From contig CAKRYT010000004.1 in assembly GCA_934432675.1 (NCBI GenBank), positions 1-64,000 on the forward strand: a stretch of DNA of 64,000 nt, read 5' to 3'. Source of the DNA: an uncultured Eubacteriales bacterium (lineage in GTDB: Bacteria > Bacillota > Clostridia > Oscillospirales > CAG-272). Below, piece after piece: positions 57,282 through 64,000 of this stretch; position 1 is the first letter of the stretch; each line of letters starts with the position of its first letter. The notes below the pieces were generated by a model that saw only the letters and a list, made by a program, of their open reading frames with translations, did not search any database and had not been told where the DNA came from. The position numbers were made by a program, and so were the translations under genes.

Positions 57282-59279
57282 TTACAAACTGCTTTCTCTG
57301 TGCTGCAAATACCATTCCAGTGTCAGCAGCGCAACCAAAGCACAGGCGATATACAGCAGTACGTCACTGTAATAATCGCTCTCGTCCACCTCGTAGTACG
57401 GGCTCCTGAGAGCATCTTTCTCGGCAAAAATGTTACTCTCCGCGCGCGGCATCCGAACGTAAATGGTCTCGACCACTTCCTTGCCGGAATAGGTCGTCTG
57501 CCGGACGGTGTAGGCACCGGGTGTATCCAGCCGCAAACTCGCGGGGAACGACGTGAAGGTCAACCGGTCATCACCCTCGCCGACCGTGAGGGATTCTCCC
57601 CGGCAGTTGAGCGAAACAGACTCTCCGGTCTCGAATGCATTGGAGTCCACCGTGGACGGGAAGAAATACCCGAACATGTTATACATCAGAATCGGGAAAT
57701 CCACGAGCAGCGGCAGATTGGAATAATGCAACGAGAAACTCATGATCGCCACCCGCGCGTCCTTGTCGTTCCGGACGAGCAGCAACGGGTCGTCGGCGTA
57801 AGAAAGCAGCACCGTATAGGCGGAATCGGCGGTGATCTTGTTATAACGACTGACGGAAATATCGGTCGCATTCACGTTTTCGAGCACGGGACTCGCGTTC
57901 TGCTCGGCAAGATAAACGCTGTTCTTGCTGTCAACGATGTTTCTCACCTGGAAACCGGCATTTTCGGGTGCTTCCAGCGGATCGGCGAGGAGCACAACGC
58001 CGTCTGTCGGCATTTGCGTCGGCATGGTATGTTCGAAAATGTAGAAATCGAAACCGCTCGTCTCGTACGGATTGCCCCTCTTGACCTGCGTAATCTCAAT
58101 ATTCCAGCGGTCCGCATAGTTCTTTTTGACGGCGGCAAGCACCTGCTGGAAGAAGACGTTGGGGCCGAGCGGCTGACCCGTCATAGGGTCGGTGCCGTTG
58201 CTGTAATACTGAATTCTGACCGTCTCTTTTTGCCCGCCGTAAATGCTGAACACATTATCCTCGCGGAGCGAATCCCGCTCGTCGATGCTGACGATAACGG
58301 ACTGGTAGGAATAGACGCGGTCCTCCTCGGCGATATTCACGAAAACCGTGTTATCGTCGAGCGAGTCGTAAAACGCCTGTTCCTGATCCCGGGGCACGTA
58401 CTTGAAGAGGACGGTGTACACGCCGTCGTTGGCGCAGTGCACGGTCGCGGAAAACCGTCGATCCTGCCCGCCCTCGGCCTCTGTACGGTTGACACCGTTG
58501 ACGGCGAGGTCCACGGTCAGATCCGTGTCTTTTCCGTAACTGGCCACTTCCACGCGGAAAGTATAATAGTTGTCCTCGTAGACGGCGGTGGCGTCGAGGA
58601 TAGCGGCATTCCACTCCTCCCGGTCGGCAACGTTCACAAGACTGATGTTGTCGGAGAGGTCCGCATACGTTTCATCCGTGTAAAGATAGATGTGCGCTGC
58701 CGGATTGGAGGAGAGGATACGGTCACTCATGGTCACGGCGGCTCTCATGTCCGCCGCCGTGTAGGTACAGCCGTCTGCCCCGTTGTCCAGGAGGGCACGG
58801 ATGCTACCGATCGTCTTTTCCCGGGTCTCCGCACCCGCCCGCTCTGCAAGGTAGGTGTTTTCTTTCCCGGCGAGGATGACGGAAACGATACCGTCCTGAT
58901 CAAAAATCTGTTCTGCCTGCTGCGCGGCGGCATTCACCGCGCGTTCATACCGCGTCTTATCCCCGTCTCCCGTCCGCATACTGGCGGAGGCGTCGATGAC
59001 GAGGACGGCCTCGGGCCGGTCTTCCTGCTCTTTCAGGACCCGGACAGGCTTGGAGAGGATCATGGCGATGGAGGCGATGATGAGCACCTGGCACGCAACG
59101 AGCAGGATGTTACGCAGGCGGCTGATCGGGATTTTGCGTTTTTTGAATTGAAGACTCAATTTCCAGATGTAGGTACTGGAAATCAACTTTTGCTGGAAAT
59201 TCGGCTTAATGATGTAAATCAGGAGAAGAACGAGAATTCCGACAAGAGCGAGGAGTCCGAGTGGTAGGAGTAATCTCAC
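57282..59279 (-). CDS. BatA-like VWA membrane protein
   Basis: The 665-residue protein has the BatA-type N terminus: helix 1 (about 2-24), a short loop with IPISRLRNILLVACQVLIIA in helix 2, and then a VWA domain with MIDAS DASASM (about 95). The long middle is beta-rich, and a last helix near 640-660 (LLYIACALVALLTLEWYLQH) anchors the C terminus. It starts at a GTG at 59279 that overlaps the DUF58 gene's stop (GTGA). Bat proteins are named from Bacteroides aerotolerance; in general they are membrane partners of MoxR-type ATPases. Confidence 0.9.
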   Translation of the reverse strand: MRLLLPLGLLALVGILVLLLIYIIKPNFQQKLISSTYIWKLSLQFKKRKIPISRLRNILLVACQVLIIASIAMILSKPVRVLKEQEDRPEAVLVIDASASMRTGDGDKTRYERAVNAAAQQAEQIFDQDGIVSVILAGKENTYLAERAGAETREKTIGSIRALLDNGADGCTYTAADMRAAVTMSDRILSSNPAAHIYLYTDETYADLSDNISLVNVADREEWNAAILDATAVYEDNYYTFRVEVASYGKDTDLTVDLAVNGVNRTEAEGGQDRRFSATVHCANDGVYTVLFKYVPRDQEQAFYDSLDDNTVFVNIAEEDRVYSYQSVIVSIDERDSLREDNVFSIYGGQKETVRIQYYSNGTDPMTGQPLGPNVFFQQVLAAVKKNYADRWNIEITQVKRGNPYETSGFDFYIFEHTMPTQMPTDGVVLLADPLEAPENAGFQVRNIVDSKNSVYLAEQNASPVLENVNATDISVSRYNKITADSAYTVLLSYADDPLLLVRNDKDARVAIMSFSLHYSNLPLLVDFPILMYNMFGYFFPSTVDSNAFETGESVSLNCRGESLTVGEGDDRLTFTSFPASLRLDTPGAYTVRQTTYSGKEVVETIYVRMPRAESNIFAEKDALRSPYYEVDESDYYSDVLLYIACALVALLTLEWYLQHRESSL

Positions 59280-60175
59280 GATACGGTACCTCGTTTCAAA
59301 AGCTCGGAGAAGAGCTGCCGCTCAATCGGCTTTTCGCAGTTGAGGGCAATGAACCCCGCACCGCGCTTTTTGCAGAAATTGCCAATGTCATCGTAGAAAG
59401 CGGTGACGGCCTCACGGAATGCCTGCTGCATGGATTTGTTGATGCGGAGTTTCATGTTGCGGGCGTCTGCCATGTCCACGGACTCCGCGTCGATCAGGTT
59501 GATCCTGTCCGTATAGGTAGGGTCGAGTTCATCCGGGGAATAGACCTGCATGAGCAGGATCTGTTTCTTTTTGTAAACCAGGTAATCGACGCCTTTTTTC
59601 CAGTCGTCGTTTGAGAAGAAGTCGGAGATAATCACCGTCAGCCCGTCACCCGTCCCGGTATTCGGATTGGAGATGATGGCGCGGGAAATCTCCGCTTCAC
59701 CGTCGAATTCGATCCGATCGAGCGTCTTCATCGCACGGAAGAATGCGGTCTTCCCGACGATGGTGCCGAAAGGATTTTCCGCCTTGCCCCCCCGAATCAG
59801 ATGGTACGATACCTTGTCCATATTGTGGATGGCGAGGTATCCCATGGCGGCGGCGGCGGCAATGGCGTACGCGCCCTTGTCCGGATTGACCTTCCCCATG
59901 GAGCCCGAGCAGTCGATGAAGATCTGCACGTGCATTTGTCTTTCATCGGTGAACAGTTTGATAAAGTACTTCTCAAAACGGCTGTATAGATTCCAGTCGA
60001 TGCGGCGGATATCGTCTCCCAGCATATACTCGCGGTAATCGGCGAATTCCACGGTCTGCCCGTAGGTGTTGACCAGGTGCTTGCCGCCGAAGTAGCCGCC
60101 GAGATCCTTACGCAGGTTAAACGCAAGTGCCTCCAAACGACTGAAAAACGCGTCGTTCAAATAAGAAGCTTTCAT
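59276..60175 (-). CDS. DUF58 domain protein
   Basis: The 299-residue soluble protein carries the DUF58 block: GGKHLVNTYGQTVEFADYRE, then GDDIRRIDWNLYSRFEKYFI and a VWA-like MIDAS in QIFIDCSGSMGKV. DUF58 proteins are regular partners of MoxR ATPases and probably carry the metal site the ATPase acts on. The start overlaps the MoxR stop by one base (TAATG) and the end overlaps the BatA-like gene by four. Confidence 0.93.
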   Translation of the reverse strand: MKASYLNDAFFSRLEALAFNLRKDLGGYFGGKHLVNTYGQTVEFADYREYMLGDDIRRIDWNLYSRFEKYFIKLFTDERQMHVQIFIDCSGSMGKVNPDKGAYAIAAAAAMGYLAIHNMDKVSYHLIRGGKAENPFGTIVGKTAFFRAMKTLDRIEFDGEAEISRAIISNPNTGTGDGLTVIISDFFSNDDWKKGVDYLVYKKKQILLMQVYSPDELDPTYTDRINLIDAESVDMADARNMKLRINKSMQQAFREAVTAFYDDIGNFCKKRGAGFIALNCEKPIERQLFSELLKRGTVS

Positions 60176-61218
60176 TAGTCTTTACTGTTGTCTCCCACAG
60201 CGGCATTCCACACGCCGGCATCCAGATGCACCTTGCATCTCTTTGCGACTTCTTCCACGATCATACGGATGACCGTGTCGGGGGCGACGCGTTCGGCGAT
60301 CGCCTCGAAGTTCATCTTCATACGGTGGCGCAGCACGGGGAAAGCCAGCGACGCGACGTCCGAGTAGGACACGTTGTATCTGCCGTTCATGAGTGCCAGC
60401 ACTTTAGCGGCGGAGATGAGTGCCTGACCGCCACGCGGGGAGGAGCCGAGCCGGATATAGTTCTTCGCCGCCTCCGATGCGTGCACGCTGTCGGGCTGGG
60501 TCGCGGAAATGATCATCATGGCGAAGTCCAGTACCTCGTCCGCGACGGGGATCTGATTGGCGGTCTCGCGCATTTCGAGCAGCTGCTCTGCGTTGCAGGC
60601 GGCGTTCGCGGTCTCGCCCATGGTCTTCTGCGTCATGGTGACGATGCCCTTCAAATCTTCGAGCGAGGGGTTATCGACCACCAGTTTGAACATGAAACGG
60701 TCCATCTGTGCCTCCGGCAGCGGATAGGTACCGTCCTGCTCCACGGGGTTCTGCGTCGCGAGGACGAAGAACGGTTCTTTCATCCGGCGGGAGACGCCCA
60801 TGACGGTCACGGTGTGCTCCTGCATGGCTTCCAGCAGGGCCGACTGCGTTTTCGGCGTCGCACGGTTGATTTCGTCTGCGAGAATCAGGTTGGCGAAGAT
60901 CGGACCGGGCTCAAAGCGGAAGGTGGAGTTACCGTTTTCATCCTTGGTGATGATGTTGGTACCCGTAACGTCCGCCGGCATCAGGTCGGGGGTGAACTGA
61001 ATACGGGAAAAAGGAAGATCGAATACGCGGCTGAGCGTTCTGACAAGCCTTGTCTTACCCACCCCGGGTACCCCTTCCAGCAGGATGTTGCCCCCTGCAA
61101 TCAGGGCGATGATCGTGTTCCGCACGACCTCTTCCTGCCCTATCATATCCTTGTGGGTCTCTTCAAAGATGTGCGTGCAAAGCTCGCTGAAATGCTGAAT
61201 GCTCTCTTCTGTAACCAT
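60175..61218 (-). CDS. MoxR-family AAA+ ATPase
   Basis: The 347-residue ATPase has Walker A GVPGVGKTRLVRTL (about residue 59), Walker B NLILADEINRATPKTQSALL, sensor 1 VLATQNPVEQDGTYPLPEAQ and the sensor 2/arginine-finger region ASEAAKNYIRLGSSPRGGQA. MoxR proteins are chaperone-like and work with VWA proteins to assemble or insert metal into partner complexes. Here the partner genes follow at once on the same strand. AAAAGGAT precedes the ATG. Confidence 0.95.
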   Translation of the reverse strand: MVTEESIQHFSELCTHIFEETHKDMIGQEEVVRNTIIALIAGGNILLEGVPGVGKTRLVRTLSRVFDLPFSRIQFTPDLMPADVTGTNIITKDENGNSTFRFEPGPIFANLILADEINRATPKTQSALLEAMQEHTVTVMGVSRRMKEPFFVLATQNPVEQDGTYPLPEAQMDRFMFKLVVDNPSLEDLKGIVTMTQKTMGETANAACNAEQLLEMRETANQIPVADEVLDFAMMIISATQPDSVHASEAAKNYIRLGSSPRGGQALISAAKVLALMNGRYNVSYSDVASLAFPVLRHRMKMNFEAIAERVAPDTVIRMIVEEVAKRCKVHLDAGVWNAAVGDNSKD

Positions 61219-61263
61219 TTTGAAATCCTTTTCCCTGAAAAATTAACTCGTTCGTTGTGTTGA

Positions 61264-62412
61264 TTATTTGGCGATATTGTTGAAGTAGTCGCTGATGGTG
61301 TCCGACTGTCCGCCGGACAGGTTGGTGTTGCCGCTCGTGGCGTTTTGTGCCTCGGAGAGGCTGTTGCTGTATTCGTTGCCGTAGAAGGTCTTGCCGTCGA
61401 TGACCTGGTTGCCGGGCAAGGAAGATCCGCCCGCACCGGCACCGTCGCCGTCACCGTCACCATCTCCGTCTCCGTCACCGTCTCCGTCACCGTCGGAGGG
61501 GTCACCCGGTTTCGACGGTGCCTTGTCCTCGTCCCACGGCCGTTTGTCACCGGAGCCGTTCGAGTCCTGGTCCTGCGAGGGGTCCCCGTCCTCAAAATCG
61601 TTTGCGTCGGCGGGCTCGAAGATTGCCATGACCTTAAAGCCGTTCTGCACGTCCGCGTCGGCACGGAAAGCGTCTTCCACACCGTCCGTCCAGCCGACGA
61701 AGATGTATCCGTCATCCGCGATGGCCTGCATGGGCTCACCGGCCGAACCGGCGGCGACCTGCTGTCTGACGATACCGAGTTTGCGGTCCTCTTCTTTCTG
61801 CTCGGGTCCGCCGACGACGACACCGCCCACGTTGTCCATGACACCGTACACGATCTCGTAGTACACGGTCTCCGACTTCGTTTTCGAGTCCGAAATGTAT
61901 TGGAGGAGCGATTCGTCGACCAAAGCGTCAGCGGTCGTCGCAGTCGCGCTGACCGCGGCGGTCGTCGCGCAGATCACGATGAGCGGCACGGAAACCGCAA
62001 GTTTGATCAGCGAGGCGTTAACCTTTTTGAGTGCCGCGATGGTGTCTTCCCGCTGGCGGCGCGCCATGAAACTTTCGTCCCCCTCCAACTGTGCCATGGT
62101 CAGCACTCTCTCTTCGAGCCCGAGCATATCCACGCGGGACGCTACCTGACGCAGGGAGTTTTTAAATTTGCCGAAGTAAAAGAGTGGGGTCGCGGCGGCG
62201 ACACCGACGGCGAAAACAACGGGGCCGATCCAGTACATCTTGATGCCGAATACCAGGCTCAGGACCGTATAAAGAATATCCAGCGCAAACCCGACGATAA
62301 GACCGCAGAGTGCGGACTTGACCCATCCTTCCGTTGCCAGGCGGGAGCGGTATTGTGCCAGCAGTTTTTCTGCCTCGGACACGGGCTTATCGCTGTGTTT
62401 CTGTGTGCTCAT
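61264..62412 (-). CDS. Membrane protein with DG repeat and InlB-like motif
   Basis: The 382-residue product starts at the second of two adjacent ATGs (62412), spaced correctly from AGGAGG; the first (62415) is too close. Two helices lie at about 35-75 (GLIVGFALDILYTVLSLVFG, GPVVFAVGVAAATPLFYF), with an internal helical region and a third helix at about 135-158. An external part follows with an InlB-like phrase (DDGYIFVGWTDGVEDAF), an acidic linker with about nine Asp-Gly pairs (about 303-320, coded by a 6-base repeat) and a Ser/Asn-rich end. I do not recognise the whole protein. As first gene of the MoxR/VWA operon it may be a membrane platform of that machine. Confidence 0.8.
   Translation of the reverse strand: MSTQKHSDKPVSEAEKLLAQYRSRLATEGWVKSALCGLIVGFALDILYTVLSLVFGIKMYWIGPVVFAVGVAAATPLFYFGKFKNSLRQVASRVDMLGLEERVLTMAQLEGDESFMARRQREDTIAALKKVNASLIKLAVSVPLIVICATTAAVSATATTADALVDESLLQYISDSKTKSETVYYEIVYGVMDNVGGVVVGGPEQKEEDRKLGIVRQQVAAGSAGEPMQAIADDGYIFVGWTDGVEDAFRADADVQNGFKVMAIFEPADANDFEDGDPSQDQDSNGSGDKRPWDEDKAPSKPGDPSDGDGDGDGDGDGDGDGDGAGAGGSSLPGNQVIDGKTFYGNEYSNSLSEAQNATSGNTNLSGGQSDTISDYFNNIAK
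61442..61496 (-). repeat. 6-base repeat coding for Asp-Gly pairs
   Basis: About nine units of the form GACGGW/GAYGGN in frame within the membrane protein gene. Asp-rich repeats of this kind can bind calcium, but a plain linker is as likely. Confidence 0.75.
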
Positions 62413-62504
62413 CATAACCTCCTGTTTGGTTTCGGCAGGTTGCCGCCGCACCGATGGCGGGTGTCACGGCTCCCCCGACAGTTCCCCAAAAATATATATA
62501 ATAT

Positions 62505-62547
62505 AATATAGCACTTTGGTATAGGCTTGTAAAGGACTTTTTGTCAA
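62505..62547 (-). promoter_or_regulatory. Promoter region of the MoxR/VWA operon
   Basis: Two overlapping - strand promoters are possible: TTGACA (62547-62542) with TATACC 18 bases on, or TTTACA (62533-62528) with TATATT (62510-62505) 17 bases on. The A+T-rich run of TATA repeats here is the strongest contrast in this part of the window. Confidence 0.7.
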
Positions 62548-62834
62548 CTTTATCCGAGGGTTTGCAATTCTTTTACAAATTGCATGCCCGTTTTTCTATC
62601 TTATGCCGAAAATCGCGGGTCGGCAAATCGAAAAATGCACCCCGCGGGGTGCCGCGATGCAAAAAACCGTGAAAACTCCCTCCCCGTCGGGGGGCGTCAT
62701 CTGCCGCGCCGTGCGCGACGGCCCCCGAAAAAACGCATGGGGGCTGCACCGGGATATAACGGCTCCCGAAAAAGCACATCGGAGGTGACGCCCGTCCGTC
62801 GCGCCGTCGTGCTCCCCTGCCCCGCCCGCACGGA

Positions 62835-62874
62835 CGAACAAAACGCCCCCCGCCAAAATGATTGGCGGGGGGCG
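62835..62874 (-). terminator. Terminator of the right-edge LRR gene
   Basis: CGCCCCCCGCC and complement (62844-62854 and 62864-62874), followed leftward by TTTTGTT. Confidence 0.88.
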
Positions 62875-62914
62875 GAAGACCGATGGTTTCGGTCTTCTTT
62901 CGGTTACAGTGGCG

Positions 62915-64000
62915 TTATTCCGTTACGCCGGGGGTTGCGGGTGTCGTTGTCTTGCCGTAGTCCCAGACAATGGTAGCCTGGCAGTTGCCGTCCCAGCCGC
63001 TGCGCAGAGCATGATGCCATGTAGCGGCTGCCGCCTTCGATGCCTTGAAGCGGATGGTCTGTTCCGCGGTCCAATCGCCGAATGCCAGCGAACGGATAGC
63101 CGTCACGTTCTCGGGAATTTCAATCACGGAGAGAGAGGTACATCCGTTGAATGCCTTGTTGTCGATGGTCGTAAGCGTATCGGGCAGGGTCACGGATTTC
63201 AGAGAGATACAGCCGGCAAAGGTCCAACTGTTCAACTGAACGAATCCCTCTTCAAACACTGCCGTTTCGAGTGCCAGGCAGTTCTCGAACATGGAGGTCG
63301 CGCCCACGGTGATGGAGCCGGGGACCGTGATGCTCGTGAGGCCGGAGCCCTTGAACGCCGTCGAACCGACGCTCGTCACGGTTTCGGGAATGACCAGGGA
63401 GGTCAGGCTCGTGCAGTTCAGGAACGCGGAGGTCGGAATCGCCTTGACAGACCCGCCGAGAGACACTCTCGCAAGGCTCGCGCAACCGTTAAAGATGCTC
63501 GTGCCGAGCGCGAGGTCGCCCTCCACGGTAGGCAACGTGATCATAAGCAGGCCGGAGTCGCTGAACGCCGTATCACCGATGTCGGTCAACTTCGAGCCCT
63601 TTGCGAAGGTGACGGTCGCGAGTGCTGTGCAGCCCTTGAACGCACTTTTACCGATGGTCTCGACGGACGCGGGGATTTCGATGGAGGTCAGAGCCGCGTT
63701 CAGGAATGCTTCCTTACCGATCGAGGTCAGCGCGGCTTTGTCGCCGAAGGTCACCGTTGCAAGTGCCGTGCAGTCCTTGAAGGCACTTTCACCGATATCT
63801 GCCTGCGCCCCTGCCGGGAAGGCAAAGTTTGCAAGCGCGGTGCAACCGTTGAAAGCACTGGTACCGATGGTGGTAACCGAAGCGGGGATGGTGACACTGG
63901 TGAGTGCCGTACAGCCCTTGAATGCCGAGCTGTTGATGTACTCGACACCATCCGAGAGGATGACCGTCGTCAGTGCCGTGCAGTTCTGGAACGTATAGCC
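62915..64000 (-). CDS. LRR_5 (BspA-like) protein, N-terminal part off the window
   Basis: The frame is open from the right edge to a stop at 62915, giving the last 361 codons; an ATG at 63754 is internal, since LRR repeats continue through it to the edge. At least 13 LRR_5 repeats of about 23 residues are seen (VTTIGTSAFNGCTALANFAF, TSIGKEAFLNAALTSIEIPA, TTIDNKAFNGCTSLSVIEIP). The end (TIRFKASKAAAATWHHALRS, then WDYGKTTTPATPGVTE) is short and has no membrane anchor or sorting signal, so any anchor must be N-terminal. Its own terminator separates it from the MoxR/VWA operon. Confidence 0.88.
   Translation of the reverse strand, partial: GYTFQNCTALTTVILSDGVEYINSSAFKGCTALTSVTIPASVTTIGTSAFNGCTALANFAFPAGAQADIGESAFKDCTALATVTFGDKAALTSIGKEAFLNAALTSIEIPASVETIGKSAFKGCTALATVTFAKGSKLTDIGDTAFSDSGLLMITLPTVEGDLALGTSIFNGCASLARVSLGGSVKAIPTSAFLNCTSLTSLVIPETVTSVGSTAFKGSGLTSITVPGSITVGATSMFENCLALETAVFEEGFVQLNSWTFAGCISLKSVTLPDTLTTIDNKAFNGCTSLSVIEIPENVTAIRSLAFGDWTAEQTIRFKASKAAAATWHHALRSGWDGNCQATIVWDYGKTTTPATPGVTE

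Larger units (their letters stand above)
62413..62914. other. Intergenic region upstream of the MoxR/VWA operon
   Basis: About 500 bases with no supported gene. It contains the operon promoter, a perfect GCACCCC-GC-GGGGTGC dyad (62637-62652), other G+C-rich hairpins at about 62690-62750, and the terminator of the LRR gene to the right. I found no small coding frame with a ribosome site. Confidence 0.55.

Noticed and set aside
1..64000. rRNA genes, intact insertion sequences or prophage modules
   Set aside because: None was recognised on either strand; only remnants and repeats that might come from mobile elements are present in the first 7.6 kb.

Overview
The window is about 60% G+C for most of its length. 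It has sigma-A type promoters (TTGACA, about 17 bp, TATAAT), strong AGGAGG-type ribosome sites, many lipoproteins with a lipobox, DUF3793, and large BspA-like (LRR_5) and InlB-like surface proteins. This points to an anaerobic, gut-type member of the Clostridia (Bacillota). The species cannot be told from the sequence alone. No rRNA, CRISPR array, intact transposase or phage module was seen; there is one tRNA (Ala, CGC).

Region 1 (1-7.6 kb) is visibly richer in A+T and looks accessory. It holds an edge-truncated secreted protein, a two-gene cassette of a solute-binding lipoprotein plus a membrane-tethered LuxR-type regulator with no permease, a RAMA-like/EVE-like protein, an XRE regulator, two gene remnants, several terminator hairpins and three copies of a short dispersed repeat. 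Region 2 (7.6-26.7 kb) is ordinary chromosomal material: tRNA-Ala, nnrD, an extended mscL, a polar amino-acid ABC transporter, an operon of an S12 hydrolase, a GH78 rhamnosidase and a CYTH protein, an XRE membrane regulator, a hemolysin-III protein, an Rrf2 regulator with cysE followed by nifS-nifU (cysteine and Fe-S assembly), an SDR, and an AraC/DUF3793/flavodoxin group with a palindromic metal-type operator.

Region 3 (27.0-46.2 kb, + strand) reads as one long operon: an InlB-like lipoprotein, a complete oligopeptide ABC importer (SBP, two permeases, two ATPases), a 93-residue membrane protein, a 2347-residue membrane-anchored subtilisin carrying about 25 LRR_5 repeats, and a 1054-residue LRR/InlB lipoprotein. 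The natural reading is extracellular binding and cleavage of protein followed by peptide uptake.

Region 4 (46.3-62.4 kb, - strand) is a convergent operon: a DG-repeat membrane protein, a MoxR AAA+ ATPase, a DUF58 protein, a BatA-like VWA membrane protein, a large VWA/GATase-like membrane protein, a 931-residue LRR lipoprotein and a 1713-residue repeat lipoprotein. Many of its genes overlap by 1-4 bases. Another LRR_5 gene runs off the right edge. This pairing of a MoxR/VWA membrane machine with giant surface adhesin-like lipoproteins, facing a peptidase/peptide-importer operon, is the most interesting candidate system here. Its function is inferred, not shown.
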